From positions 1,189 to 50,861 of the forward strand of contig CAMYON010000011.1 of the NCBI GenBank assembly GCA_947260025.1: a stretch of 49,673 nt of DNA, read 5' to 3'. The notes under the pieces were generated by a model that was not told where the DNA came from, did no database searches, and worked only from the letters and a program-made list of their open reading frames with translations. Below are positions 1-8,883 of the stretch, in pieces. Position 1 is the stretch's first letter. Each line of letters opens with the position of its first letter. The position numbers and the translations under genes were made by a program. The DNA is from an uncultured Gammaproteobacteria bacterium. GTDB taxonomy: Bacteria > Pseudomonadota > Gammaproteobacteria > GCA-001735895.

Positions 1-209
1 CCGGTGGTCGAAAACAGGATGACCCAGAAAAACAGGCTGGCGAACAGGTAGCGCAGCAGCAACACCTGGCTCAACGGATACTCGCGCTGGATCAACTCGC
101 GTACCGCCGCGCTGATCAGAGCCATCAGCAACAGGTTACCGACAAAGGTGACGATTCCGAGAACGGGATGGTCCCGGCGCCCGACAACCAGGCTGGAAGT
201 AAAACTCAT
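1..209 (-). CDS. EamA/DMT-family transporter, N-terminal part (cut by window edge)
   Basis: The minus-strand frame opens with ATG at 209 and stays open to the window edge, giving 69 residues starting MSFTSSLVVGRRDHPVLGIV. One hydrophobic helix (about residues 16-36) is followed by a short polar stretch with RELIQREYPLSQVLLLRYLFA and a second helix, the usual start of a 10-helix drug/metabolite transporter. An AAGGA stretch lies directly in front of the ATG. It follows another EamA gene by 43 bases on the same strand, so the two are probably cotranscribed and may be tandem paralogues. Substrate unknown; the rest of the gene is outside the window. Confidence 0.7.
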   Translation of the reverse strand, partial: MSFTSSLVVGRRDHPVLGIVTFVGNLLLMALISAAVRELIQREYPLSQVLLLRYLFASLFFWVILFSTT

Positions 210-252
210 TCCTTAATGCTCTCGAGCTTGCTGTTTGACCGCGACATTGGCG

Positions 253-1146
253 CTATCCTCGAGACGCTTTTCCGGCCCTGTGACGCAGCGATTCGCGATG
301 AATGACATAGAGGCCGCAGCTAATGATGATCGCCGCTCCCGTCCACACCTCGGCAGACGGAATGTCGCGCCAGACGGCGTAGCCGATGATCGTCGCCCAG
401 ACCAGCGCAGTATACTCAAACGGGGCCAGTGCCGATATGTCGGCACGCGCGAAGGCCGCGGCGAAGGCATAGTGCGCAACCAGCGCGATCGAGGCCATCA
501 GAAACAGTTGTCCCAGCGCCGCCAGGTCGAGCGGCACCCACACCCAGGGCAAGGCGACGGTCGCTACCACGCCCATGCCCAGCTGCAGCGAAAACACCAG
601 CGAGATAACCGAGTCCCGTTTCGACAGTTGCTTGCCGTAGATGAATATCATCGCGTATATGCTGGCCGCGCACAGCACCAGCAGGTAAGAAGCGACCGGG
701 CCGTCTCCGCGCGGATTCATGGCAATCACAACCCCCACGAAACCGATCACGACCGCGCTCCAGCGATGAATGCCGACGCGCTCCTTGAGAAATATCGCCG
801 AGGCCGCGGTCAGGATAAAGGTACCGCTGAAAAAGACCACGGTGGCATCCGCCAACGGCAGGGTTTTGAGGGACGTGAAAAACGTGAAAGGCGCAAAAAA
901 TCCGACCAGGCCGCGCAACGCGTGCTGCAGCGGTTGCCGCGTAGACAGCTCCGACAGCTCTCCCCGCAGGCCCAGAATTAACGGTATCAGCAACACGATT
1001 ATCCAGCTGCGCACCGCGATTACCTGGATCGCCGACATGTCAGCTCCAACCAGCCACTTGGCGACGGCATCCATGGCCTCGAACAGCAGCACCGCCAGCA
1101 GCATCAGCCCGATGCCGAGCAGGTTGTTGGTTTTGTAGCGTGACAC
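253..1146 (-). CDS. EamA/DMT-family transporter
   Basis: An inner-membrane protein of about 297 residues with roughly ten hydrophobic segments, the two-fold EamA repeat of the drug/metabolite transporter superfamily. Recognisable parts are a first helix after NNLLGIG, the LRGELSELSTRQPLQHALRG loop, and the ATVVFFSGTFILTAASAIFLKERVG stretch (the conserved FLKE end of repeat one), matched in repeat two by APFEYTALVWATIIGY. I prefer the GTG start at 1146 (MSRYKTNNLL), which leaves a normal short cytoplasmic N-terminus; the longest frame begins with TTG at 1173. Amino acids or related metabolites are common substrates of the family, but the sequence does not show which is used here. Confidence 0.85.
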   Translation of the reverse strand: MSRYKTNNLLGIGLMLLAVLLFEAMDAVAKWLVGADMSAIQVIAVRSWIIVLLIPLILGLRGELSELSTRQPLQHALRGLVGFFAPFTFFTSLKTLPLADATVVFFSGTFILTAASAIFLKERVGIHRWSAVVIGFVGVVIAMNPRGDGPVASYLLVLCAASIYAMIFIYGKQLSKRDSVISLVFSLQLGMGVVATVALPWVWVPLDLAALGQLFLMASIALVAHYAFAAAFARADISALAPFEYTALVWATIIGYAVWRDIPSAEVWTGAAIIISCGLYVIHRESLRHRAGKASRG

Positions 1147-1213
1147 CTCAGCGTCGCCCCGGGCCGAATTCAAACGGCGAGCTTAACTGCTGCCAGGACT
1201 GACTACGAGTTTT

Positions 1214-3526
1214 TTAAACCGGGTTACCCGGATTTGCAGGCGCGAAAAAACCAAAATTATTCTTACCCTGGTGCTTGATCTGGTACATCGCCTTATCGGC
1301 GGATCGAATTAGCTCTTCCGCCGTTGTACCATCTTTAGGATACAGAGAAATACCGATACTGGCGCTGATCGCGACGCTGACGTCTTCGATTGAAACCGGC
1401 TTCGCCAGGTGCTCGATCAGGCTGCTCGCGATGCGCTCGGCAATATCATTTTCGGGCAGGCTGGAAAGAATGATCACGAACTCATCGCCGCCGATACGTG
1501 CAACCGTATCGGTTTCGCGGATCTCGGCGCGGATGCGGTCCGCCGTAACTTTCAGCAATAGATCGCCGAATTCATGTCCGTGTTGATCGTTGACCGCCTT
1601 GAAACCGTCGAGGTCGAGGAACATTACCACTGATGTCTGACGATTGCGGCGCGCCTCGGCCAGCGAATGGTTCAGCCGGTCTTTACACAGGCGCAGGCTG
1701 GGCAAGCCGGTAAGCGCGTCATGGTTGGCGAGAAAATCGAGTTCGGCGGCAATTTTTTCACGCTCGTCGATCTCCTCCTGCAGCTGCTTGACAGTGTTGG
1801 CAAGTTCCCGGGTACGTTCGACTACCTGCTGCTCGAGCGTCTCCTTGGCCTGCATGATTTCCTGCTCGGCCTTTTTCTGCCCGGTGATATCCTGCAACAC
1901 ACCGATGGTCTGCTCCGGGATACCGTGGTTAATCAGGTAAGCCTTGCCCAGTTCGCGGATCCAGCGGACCTCGCCATCGCCACGCAGCAAACGATATTCC
2001 ACCTGCCAGTCACCACCTTCCGCCAGGAACTTGTCATAGGCCCTGCGCACATGTTGCCGATCCTCAGGGTGGATCGCGTCCAGATCCCCGTCCCAGGATA
2101 CGCTCCGCGTCGCCAGCTCGCCCGAGGCTTCACCGTGAATTCGCGCCAGGCCCGGGCTGGAGTAGAGATATTTTTGCTTTATCTCGTCGTAGATAAAGTG
2201 GCCGATGTCGGTGATCGCCTCGGCCTGGTTGGCAAGCGCATCCTTGTAGCGCAATTCCTGCTCGATATTCTTCTGTTCGGTAATATCCTGCAGCACGCCG
2301 ATGGACTGCATAATCCCCTCGGAATCACGGCTGTGAGCACGACCGATTTCACGTATCCAGCGCAATTCGCCATCTTCACGCTCGAGTCGGTATTCGACTT
2401 CCCAACCGCCCTCGGTTTCGAGCGTCTCGTGATAAGCCTTCCACAGCATGTCACGGTCATCCTTGTATACCAGCTGCAGGTAATCCTCGTTCGACTTTAT
2501 CCGATGGCGAAACTGCTCGGCGCTCATGCCGACGATGCGCGCCTGGCCAGGGCTGACGAACAGGTGACGATTCTCACGCTCGTCGAACAGAAAATAGCCG
2601 ATATCGGTAATCGCCTCGGCCTGGCTGGCCATGACGTCCTTGAACATCAGATCCTGTTCCCGCAACACGCGTTCGGTTACATCCTGCACGACTCCGAGCG
2701 TCTGGACGACGCGGTCATTCTTTGTCAGCTTGGCCCGCGTCAGTTCACGCAGCCACCGGATTGCTCCGTCGGCACGGACGATGCGGTATTCGAGCGCGCA
2801 ATCCTGGCCGGTCTCGCGGTAGCTGGCGTACTCTTCGGCGACCCGGTCGCGGTCTTCCTCGACGATATCGGCAAGGTCGTCCTCGAGGCTCCCAATTTGC
2901 GCCATGTACTGCTCCGGAGTGCTGCCGTAAATACTGGCGCAACCTTCACTCATGTAGACATAGCGCTGGTTTTCTTCGTCGTAGATAAAGTGCCCGACAT
3001 CGGTAATCGCTTCGGTCTGTCGCGCGAGCTCGTCGCGGTACTCGAGGTCGCGCTCGTAGCGGATTCTTTCACTGACATCCTGCAGGATACCGAAGGTACC
3101 GATCTCGACGTTATTTTCGCCGGCGACTTCGATCGCGAACTTGCGAATATGGCGCACTTCGCCAGTTTTCAGGATGATTCTGAACTCGATATCGATCGAC
3201 TTGTCGCGGCGTAATGCCAGTTCCGATTGCTCGAAAAGGTCGCGGTCATCCGGATGCAGCTGCTGCAGCACGCCTTGCCAACTGTTGTGAGCGAGCATGA
3301 TTTCCGGCACGCTCATATCGTGTATGCGCGCGTACTCCTCAGAACAGGACAACAGGCAATTGAGCTCGTAGCTCCATTCGAAATGCCCGATATGCGCAAT
3401 CCGCTCGGTTCGGTCGAGCAAGGCCTGGTGCTGGCGAAATTTCGCCAGCTCCGCCTCGAGCGCGGTATCGACCGGTAATGTCAGGTTTGGATTCGTCAAA
3501 GTTAGCGTATGCCCTGGCGCCAGCAT
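1214..3526 (-). CDS. Cytoplasmic diguanylate cyclase with four PAS domains
   Basis: A 770-residue protein predicted to make cyclic di-GMP. The GGDEF signature is intact at residues 679-683, and an RETD at 670-673, five residues before it, fits the product-inhibition I-site (RxxD). The N-terminal two thirds carry four PAS/PAC units of about 130 residues each (roughly 35-155, 170-290, 300-420, 430-555). Units 2-4 open with nearly the same segment (EAITDxGxFxxDE), and most end in GVLQDITE-like PAC motifs. A coiled coil (about 560-600) joins them to the cyclase. There is no membrane helix, signal peptide or EAL domain, so it should sense a cytoplasmic or diffusible signal. No clear ribosome site precedes the ATG. 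Confidence 0.93.
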   Translation of the reverse strand: MLAPGHTLTLTNPNLTLPVDTALEAELAKFRQHQALLDRTERIAHIGHFEWSYELNCLLSCSEEYARIHDMSVPEIMLAHNSWQGVLQQLHPDDRDLFEQSELALRRDKSIDIEFRIILKTGEVRHIRKFAIEVAGENNVEIGTFGILQDVSERIRYERDLEYRDELARQTEAITDVGHFIYDEENQRYVYMSEGCASIYGSTPEQYMAQIGSLEDDLADIVEEDRDRVAEEYASYRETGQDCALEYRIVRADGAIRWLRELTRAKLTKNDRVVQTLGVVQDVTERVLREQDLMFKDVMASQAEAITDIGYFLFDERENRHLFVSPGQARIVGMSAEQFRHRIKSNEDYLQLVYKDDRDMLWKAYHETLETEGGWEVEYRLEREDGELRWIREIGRAHSRDSEGIMQSIGVLQDITEQKNIEQELRYKDALANQAEAITDIGHFIYDEIKQKYLYSSPGLARIHGEASGELATRSVSWDGDLDAIHPEDRQHVRRAYDKFLAEGGDWQVEYRLLRGDGEVRWIRELGKAYLINHGIPEQTIGVLQDITGQKKAEQEIMQAKETLEQQVVERTRELANTVKQLQEEIDEREKIAAELDFLANHDALTGLPSLRLCKDRLNHSLAEARRNRQTSVVMFLDLDGFKAVNDQHGHEFGDLLLKVTADRIRAEIRETDTVARIGGDEFVIILSSLPENDIAERIASSLIEHLAKPVSIEDVSVAISASIGISLYPKDGTTAEELIRSADKAMYQIKHQGKNNFGFFAPANPGNPV

Positions 3527-3696
3527 TTTGCAGGGTATCGCCTGCCTGCAGCTGATTTAGCGAATAGCGTTTGGATAAACTGAGTATATACGCGATCCCG
3601 GGTTTTGCCATGACGGCGAATTCCGCAGATAGCCGTGAAAAACCGCCGCGTCTGTAGCATAATTGGCGCCCAGTCGAGCTACCGTGACGAGCAAGC

Positions 3697-5094
3697 ATGA
3701 ACCGACCTGCAAGCAAAATTTCCGATCGCGAAACCCTGATAAATCAATTGCGTGATCTACTCGGTGAGCGCACCAGCACCAGTCCCTCGGTGCTGGAACA
3801 GCATGGCCGCGGCGAATCCTGGCACCCGGTACAGGCGCCCGACGCGGTCTGCTTTGCGCACAGCACGGAGGAAGTGGCCGCCATCGTAAAGCTCTGTGCC
3901 GCATCTGCCACGCCGGTGATCGCGTTCGGCACCGGTACCTCGCTGGAAGGCCAGGTGCAGGCCGTCAACGGCGGCATATGCATCGATCTGAGCCAGATGA
4001 ATCAAATCCTGGAAGTGAATAACGAGGATATGGATTGTCGCGTGCAGGCGGGCGTAACGCGGCGCGAACTCAACCAGTACCTGCACGACACCGGCCTGTT
4101 TTTTCCGATCGATCCCGGCGCCAATACCTCGATCGGCGGTATGACCGCCACCCGCGCCTCCGGCACCAACGCCGTGCGCTACGGCACGATGCGCGAAAAC
4201 GTGCTCGGTCTGACCGTGGTGACGGCAAATGGCGACATCATCAAGACCGGCACCCGTGCACGCAAGTCGTCCGCCGGCTACGATCTCACGCGGCTGTTCG
4301 TCGGCTCCGAAGGCACGCTGGGCGTCATCACCGAGATCAGCCTGCGGCTGCATGGTTTGTGCGAGTCGATTTCGGCCGCCATCGTTAATTTTCCGGACGT
4401 ACGCTCGGCCGCGGAGGCCACCATCATGACGATCCAGATGGGGATTCCCGTGGCGCGCATCGAAATCCTCGACAGCGCCTACATCAAGGCCATCAATGCC
4501 TACAGCAAGACCGACTACCCGGAGCTCGACACGCTATTTCTCGAGTTTCACGGCACCTCCGCGGGCGTCGCCGAACAGGTGCAAATGTTCGATGAAATTT
4601 CACAGGAGTTTGGCGCTACCGGGTTTCAGTGGGCGGAAAAAGAAGAAGACCGCAAGAAACTCTGGCGCGCGCGGCACGACGCCTACTACGCGGGTCTCGC
4701 GGTCCACCCGGGCCATCGCGGTTACGTCACCGACGTTTGCGTGCCGATCTCGAGGCTGGCGGACTGCATCGCCGAAACCCAGGCCGACATTGCCGCCTCG
4801 GGTTTGTTCGCACCGGTCATCGGACACGTTGGCGACGGTAACTTTCATAGCACGATGTTCATCGATCCGGATGACGATGCGATGTTTGAAAAAGCGCTGG
4901 AAGTCGACAGGCGCATGGTACAGCGCGCGATCGATATGGGTGGCACCTGCACCGGTGAACACGGCATCGGCATGGGCAAACTCAAACACATGCGCAACGA
5001 ACACGGTGACGGCGCGGTGGAAACGATGCAGGCAATCAAGCTGGCGCTGGACCCGCAAAACATCATGAACCCGGGCAAGGTCGTCGATTGCTAG
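3697..5094 (+). CDS. FAD-linked D-2-hydroxyacid dehydrogenase (GlcD/D-LDH type)
   Basis: A 465-residue flavoprotein of the vanillyl-alcohol-oxidase fold: an N-terminal FAD-binding domain (about 40-220, with PVIAFGTGTSLEGQ and the IDPGANTSIGGMTATRASG pyrophosphate loop) and a C-terminal FAD-oxidase cap. The cap carries GHVGDGNFHS, CTGEHGIGMGK and NPGKVV, all typical of D-lactate dehydrogenase (cytochrome) and glycolate oxidase GlcD. It would oxidise a D-2-hydroxyacid and pass electrons to the respiratory chain. No GlcE/GlcF partners are adjacent, which favours a stand-alone D-lactate-type enzyme over the three-subunit glycolate oxidase. Its stop codon overlaps the stop of the convergent acpH gene (shared CTAG). 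Confidence 0.9.
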   Translation: MNRPASKISDRETLINQLRDLLGERTSTSPSVLEQHGRGESWHPVQAPDAVCFAHSTEEVAAIVKLCAASATPVIAFGTGTSLEGQVQAVNGGICIDLSQMNQILEVNNEDMDCRVQAGVTRRELNQYLHDTGLFFPIDPGANTSIGGMTATRASGTNAVRYGTMRENVLGLTVVTANGDIIKTGTRARKSSAGYDLTRLFVGSEGTLGVITEISLRLHGLCESISAAIVNFPDVRSAAEATIMTIQMGIPVARIEILDSAYIKAINAYSKTDYPELDTLFLEFHGTSAGVAEQVQMFDEISQEFGATGFQWAEKEEDRKKLWRARHDAYYAGLAVHPGHRGYVTDVCVPISRLADCIAETQADIAASGLFAPVIGHVGDGNFHSTMFIDPDDDAMFEKALEVDRRMVQRAIDMGGTCTGEHGIGMGKLKHMRNEHGDGAVETMQAIKLALDPQNIMNPGKVVDC

Positions 5095-5681
5095 AACGAC
5101 TCGAGCGCCAGCTCGGCCACGTGCCGCTGTAACTCCGGGTAGAACTCGATAAAACCGTCGCGAATCATTTCCTGGTTACGCAGCAAGTCCTCGATCGCGT
5201 TATCAAACCGGTTGGCGAACCGGATGCGCCCCGCGACGCGGTCGAGCGACTCGGCGACCGCATCGATATCTCTGTAAGACCCAAACCAGTCGTACTCGAT
5301 CATACGGCTGGTGACCTGGCGCATGTTGTCATGCGGCATCAGCCCGCGACCCGCCGACAGTCGCTGATAAAAGTCGCCGATCAGGGAATCGAGATGGCGT
5401 TGCTCGAACTGTTGCCAGTGATTGATCAGCAAGTGGTCGAAGTAGATATCGAGCGCGATGCCGGCAAAACGCCGACGCTCGCGGCTGAAGCTGCGCTTCA
5501 TCGCCTGCACCCGCGGATGAGAGTCGGTAAAGCGGTCCACCGCGCGATGATTTTGCAACCCGGCGAGCACCGCCCGCGGCAGGCTGTGTTGATCCAGGCC
5601 GCGCGCAAAATCCCCAAGCAGGTTGCCTACCGTCGATTCCAGCGTGGGCTGCGACAAAACCAGGTGCGCGAAATGATTCAT
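5091..5681 (-). CDS. acpH: Acyl carrier protein phosphodiesterase
   Basis: A 196-residue protein matching the AcpH family (ACP_PD, HD-like fold), which removes 4'-phosphopantetheine from acyl carrier protein. Family landmarks are the N-terminal MNHFAHLVLSQP, GNLLGDFARG, the LQNHRAVDRFTDSHP block with the metal-binding His/Asp residues, the RRRFAGIALDIYFDHLL block, and a C-terminal helix-rich part. Length fits the family (about 190-200). The gene stands alone between a convergent neighbour, whose stop codon it overlaps, and a divergent aldolase gene about 110 bases away. Housekeeping role; nothing odd. Confidence 0.9.
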   Translation of the reverse strand: MNHFAHLVLSQPTLESTVGNLLGDFARGLDQHSLPRAVLAGLQNHRAVDRFTDSHPRVQAMKRSFSRERRRFAGIALDIYFDHLLINHWQQFEQRHLDSLIGDFYQRLSAGRGLMPHDNMRQVTSRMIEYDWFGSYRDIDAVAESLDRVAGRIRFANRFDNAIEDLLRNQEMIRDGFIEFYPELQRHVAELALESF

Positions 5682-5792
5682 GCGTGTAACTATAAAACAA
5701 ATAATGCTATCGCGGCGATCGGGAAAATTGTATTGCCCACCCGCCTGTCCTGAGCTTTAATTCTCTCTCAGGCCAGACAGCAGGAGTAACCC

Positions 5793-6557
5793 ATGTCGAT
5801 TTCAATCGTCGATACCAGCGAACAGTCAGTTGCTGCCGATACGCATTACGAAGATCGCTGCAATCTTGCGGCGGCATTTCGCATGACCGCGAGGCTCAAT
5901 ATGGACGAAGGCGTCGCCAATCACTTTAGCTACGCGGTATCGGATGACGGTAGCCAGTTTCTGATCAATCCGTTTGGACGACATTTTTCCAACATGCGTG
6001 CTGGTGACTTACTGTTACTCGATGCCCACGCCGACGCTGCCGAAAAAGCCGACCCCACCGCCTGGGCGATCCATGGCGCCATGCATCGTAACCTGCCGCA
6101 GGCGCGTTGTGTCATGCACGTTCATTCGAAATACGCCACGGTACTGGCATCACTCGAGGAATCGGAGCTACCGCCGATCGACCAGAACACGATGCGTTAT
6201 TTCAACCGGGTTGCCGTCGACGACGGCTTTGACGGCATGGGGCTCGGAGACGAGGCCGAACGTCTCACCACCACGCTGGGCGACAATCGAATACTGATCA
6301 TGGGCAACCATGGCGTCATGGCGGTCGGCAATACGATCGCGCGCGCTTTCGACGAGCTGTTTTACTTCGAACGCGCCTGCCAAAACTACATCACGGCCCT
6401 GACGACCGGCAAACCGCTGCGCATCGCGAGCGATGCCGTCGCCGAGAAGACCGCGCGCCAGTGGGAAGATTACATGGATCGAATCGGTTCCTGCGACGTG
6501 CATCTGCGCGAGATTCGCGAAATTCTCGATCGCGAAGAACCTGACTATAAACTTTAA
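5793..6557 (+). CDS. Class II aldolase/adducin-family protein
   Basis: A 254-residue cytoplasmic enzyme with the class II aldolase/adducin fold. Zinc-site signatures are visible: HVHSKYA (the His-x-His pair, about residues 109-111) and a third His in GNHGVMAVG (about 172). AAAFRMTARLNMDEGVANHFS is the typical substrate-entry segment. CAGGAG sits eight bases before the ATG. Members of this family cleave or epimerise sugar phosphates, or act on other hydroxy-ketones; many marine paralogues have no known substrate. I cannot assign one, and the adjacent Rieske oxygenase is on the opposite strand. Confidence 0.85.
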   Translation: MSISIVDTSEQSVAADTHYEDRCNLAAAFRMTARLNMDEGVANHFSYAVSDDGSQFLINPFGRHFSNMRAGDLLLLDAHADAAEKADPTAWAIHGAMHRNLPQARCVMHVHSKYATVLASLEESELPPIDQNTMRYFNRVAVDDGFDGMGLGDEAERLTTTLGDNRILIMGNHGVMAVGNTIARAFDELFYFERACQNYITALTTGKPLRIASDAVAEKTARQWEDYMDRIGSCDVHLREIREILDREEPDYKL

Positions 6558-6710
6558 CCGGTGATGGTCGACAAAACCGGCAAACCCACGCCGACCAACG
6601 CGACTTCGTCCAGCGTTAGCCTCAGCAGGAACCCGACAAAACGGCCGCTGAAGCGCTCGGCCCCACCAGCTGGTTTCTACGGTCCGGGTTGCGGAATTTG
6701 AAAACGGACT

Positions 6711-7880
6711 TTAACTGGCCAGAGCCGCCAGGATCAACCGGTGGAACTTGTGCAGGCCGGACTCGGAATACCAGTCATCGCGGTCATCGACAACGTAGCG
6801 CCCCTGGTCGTAACCCAGCGATTTGAGACCGCGCTGCACGCTTTCGACGATTGCGATATCTTCCGCGTTGAACCGATCGGCAAACAACGCGCGCAGCGCT
6901 TCCACCGTGGGCGACACTGCACCGTTTACTGTCAGCAGATCGACGTGCTCGCGACAGCCCTCGGGGCCGTCCGGCGCCATGCGGATAACGATCAGGTTTT
7001 CGCAGCCCGGCAGGCTCAACAGGCAGGTATTGGGCCACAGGGTCCAGGAGCGGTACGGCGTTCCCACTTCCAGTTCCAGCCCTTCGTAGCCAACCCCGGA
7101 GCGCGACTCGAAGAAAGCATAGTGCGCCTCGACTCGAGATCGATTAGCGCTGCCGACTTCGAGCACCCGGGTTAGCTGGCGATGAGCTACCGGGATGTGA
7201 TAGCCCTCGGAAAAATTGTCGACCACGATTTTCCAGTTGGCGGCAATATCGTAATCGAGCTGGATCGCGGCGGCCAGGCGGCCGATGTTGGGCAGGCTAT
7301 CGCTAAAGGTCTGTGCCAGCCCGGGGTAAACCTGTTCGAATTCGATCGCCTCCGGGTCGAGGTTGGCGAATAACAGGCCGGCACAGTTTGCCAGGCGCAC
7401 GGGTTTTAGTGAAAATTCCGCGGCGTCGAAATTCTGCAACCGGTCGGTATGAGGTGCCTGGATCAACGCACCGTCGAGATCGTAAGTCCAGGCGTGGTAG
7501 GGACAGACAATTCGTTTTTTGCGCGATCCCGAGCCCTGCAGCAGTTCGTGCCCGCGATGCTGGCAAACGTTGAAAAATGCCTTGATCTCCCCTTCCCGGG
7601 TGCGCAGCAGAAAAATACACTGGTCGGCCACGGATTCGACCCGGAAATCGCCCGGGTCAGGCAACTCGCTGACGTGGCCCACGTAACACCAGCTGCGCTG
7701 AAATACAGCCCGCAGTTCTCGCCCGTGGATTTCGGGGTCATGGTAGTAACGCGACGGCAGGGTTGGAGAATGCCGCGCATCGGCCACGAATGAGCCACGT
7801 TCGCCTTGCGGAAAATCAGGATCTTTCATCGGGTCTGCCGCTTTACTCTGGAATTTTCGCGATGTTACCAAATCAGGCAT
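6711..7880 (-). CDS. Rieske-type ring-hydroxylating/demethylating oxygenase, alpha subunit
   Basis: A 389-residue oxygenase. The Rieske [2Fe-2S] ligands are C106-x-H108 (VCQHRGH) and C126-x2-H129 (VCPYHAW). The mononuclear-iron site starts in NWKIVVDNFSEGYHIPVAH, with both His ligands, and the acidic ligand is likely in the FNAEDIAIVESVQRG segment. The layout and the N-terminal SRYYHDPEIHGRELRAVFQRSW resemble single-chain Rieske enzymes that demethylate quaternary amines (GbcA/carnitine-oxygenase group), which would suit the osmolyte theme here, but aromatic substrates are equally possible. No reductase subunit is adjacent. The next in-frame ATG is at 7829; I kept the first. Confidence 0.87.
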   Translation of the reverse strand: MPDLVTSRKFQSKAADPMKDPDFPQGERGSFVADARHSPTLPSRYYHDPEIHGRELRAVFQRSWCYVGHVSELPDPGDFRVESVADQCIFLLRTREGEIKAFFNVCQHRGHELLQGSGSRKKRIVCPYHAWTYDLDGALIQAPHTDRLQNFDAAEFSLKPVRLANCAGLLFANLDPEAIEFEQVYPGLAQTFSDSLPNIGRLAAAIQLDYDIAANWKIVVDNFSEGYHIPVAHRQLTRVLEVGSANRSRVEAHYAFFESRSGVGYEGLELEVGTPYRSWTLWPNTCLLSLPGCENLIVIRMAPDGPEGCREHVDLLTVNGAVSPTVEALRALFADRFNAEDIAIVESVQRGLKSLGYDQGRYVVDDRDDWYSESGLHKFHRLILAALAS

Positions 7881-7932
7881 CGGGTAGCCCGCCCAGCATC
7901 TAAGGCCGTCATGCCACGGCGCGTGAAAGACG

Positions 7933-8883
7933 CTACTGCAGACCGACGGAGATTTCGTTCAGGCTGTCCCTGAAATTTTGATTGTCGGGATCGAGTTCGA
8001 CCGCGCGGCGAATCGCTTCCATCGAGGCTTCATGCCGCCCCAGTTGCGCCAGCGTGTAGGCGAGGTTGTTCCAGACTTCGGCCTTCTCCGGATGGAGCGC
8101 CAACGCATCACGGTATGCCGCTTCGGCAGCGCTGAATTCACCCAGCGCGTAAGCCGTATTACCCAGACCGCTGTGGGCGAGCAGACTGTCGGGCCAGCGT
8201 TCGAGCGCGGTGGCGTAAGCGACGTTCGCGCCGCTTGTGCGGCCGACCTGTTCCATGCCGATCACCGCCTCCAGGTAGGCCTCGGCACTGGCGGTAGTAG
8301 GGATGGAATCGGTGTCGACGACGGCCAGCGCCCAGTGACCGGCGCGTTGCCAGGTCTTTTCGAACAGCGCGAATTCCCGCGTAATGCGCCGATGAACCCC
8401 GGAACGCAGGATCATCTGGCGTTGATCGAGATCATAGCCAACCAGGATTTCGTAATGCCATACCGGGTACAGGTCCAGGCCCAGGTTCTGCAACAGGAAA
8501 ACCGGGTTTCCGGCGGCGACTTCAAGCAGCAGCGATTCGAGCCTGCCGTTCAGCTTCACCGGCAGCAGGTCGAATTGCCGTGCCGCGGCCACTATTTCCA
8601 CCTGCAGGCTGCCCTCGAGCTTGGGCACGTAAACCAGCTCGGCGAGCTGATCGGGTAACACTTCGACGCCACGGTAGTTCATGACACCGGCCAGCGCGGC
8701 GGGACCACAATGATACTTTTGTTGCGGGAAGAATGGGACCTCGCTCAATTCCACCCGCGGCGGTATATCCGGAGGTTCGTCTAACAGCAGGCGGGTCTGC
8801 GGCGAGGTTGCGCACCCCCCGAGATAAATCGACAGAATCAGCGTGCACGCCAGCAGGCGTGCACGCCGGTTAACCCTTTTCAA
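7933..8883 (-). CDS. PA2778-type lipoprotein: C39-like cysteine peptidase with TPR repeats
   Basis: A 316-residue lipoprotein. The signal peptide ends in a lipobox (IYLGGC, about residues 19-24). A C39-like papain-fold domain follows, with catalytic Cys in QKYHCGPAALAGVMNY and His in YPVWHYEILVGYD. The C-terminal third has TPR units (LLAHSGLGNTAYALGEFSAA, AEVWNNLAYTLAQLGRHEAS). This is the architecture of the PA2778 family. The frame can only start at TTG 8883, because the codon directly before it is the TAA stop of the PA2779-type gene. Translation therefore probably depends on coupling to that gene. The biological substrate of the family is unknown to me. Confidence 0.87.
   Translation of the reverse strand: MKRVNRRARLLACTLILSIYLGGCATSPQTRLLLDEPPDIPPRVELSEVPFFPQQKYHCGPAALAGVMNYRGVEVLPDQLAELVYVPKLEGSLQVEIVAAARQFDLLPVKLNGRLESLLLEVAAGNPVFLLQNLGLDLYPVWHYEILVGYDLDQRQMILRSGVHRRITREFALFEKTWQRAGHWALAVVDTDSIPTTASAEAYLEAVIGMEQVGRTSGANVAYATALERWPDSLLAHSGLGNTAYALGEFSAAEAAYRDALALHPEKAEVWNNLAYTLAQLGRHEASMEAIRRAVELDPDNQNFRDSLNEISVGLQ

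Noticed and set aside
1190-1240. CCGGGT-AA-CCCGG hairpin at the end of the cyclase gene as a terminator
   Set aside because: The hairpin lies inside the last codons and is followed by A-rich, not T-rich, sequence in the direction of transcription.
1667-3214. 515-residue open frame antisense to the PAS-GGDEF gene
   Set aside because: Shadow of the real gene: its translation lacks any family signature, while the minus strand gives clean PAS and GGDEF motifs.
6564-6701. 45-codon ORF after the class II aldolase, ending GFYGPGCGI
   Set aside because: No ribosome site, low-complexity Thr/Ser/Pro content and no partner genes; no real sign of a small peptide gene.
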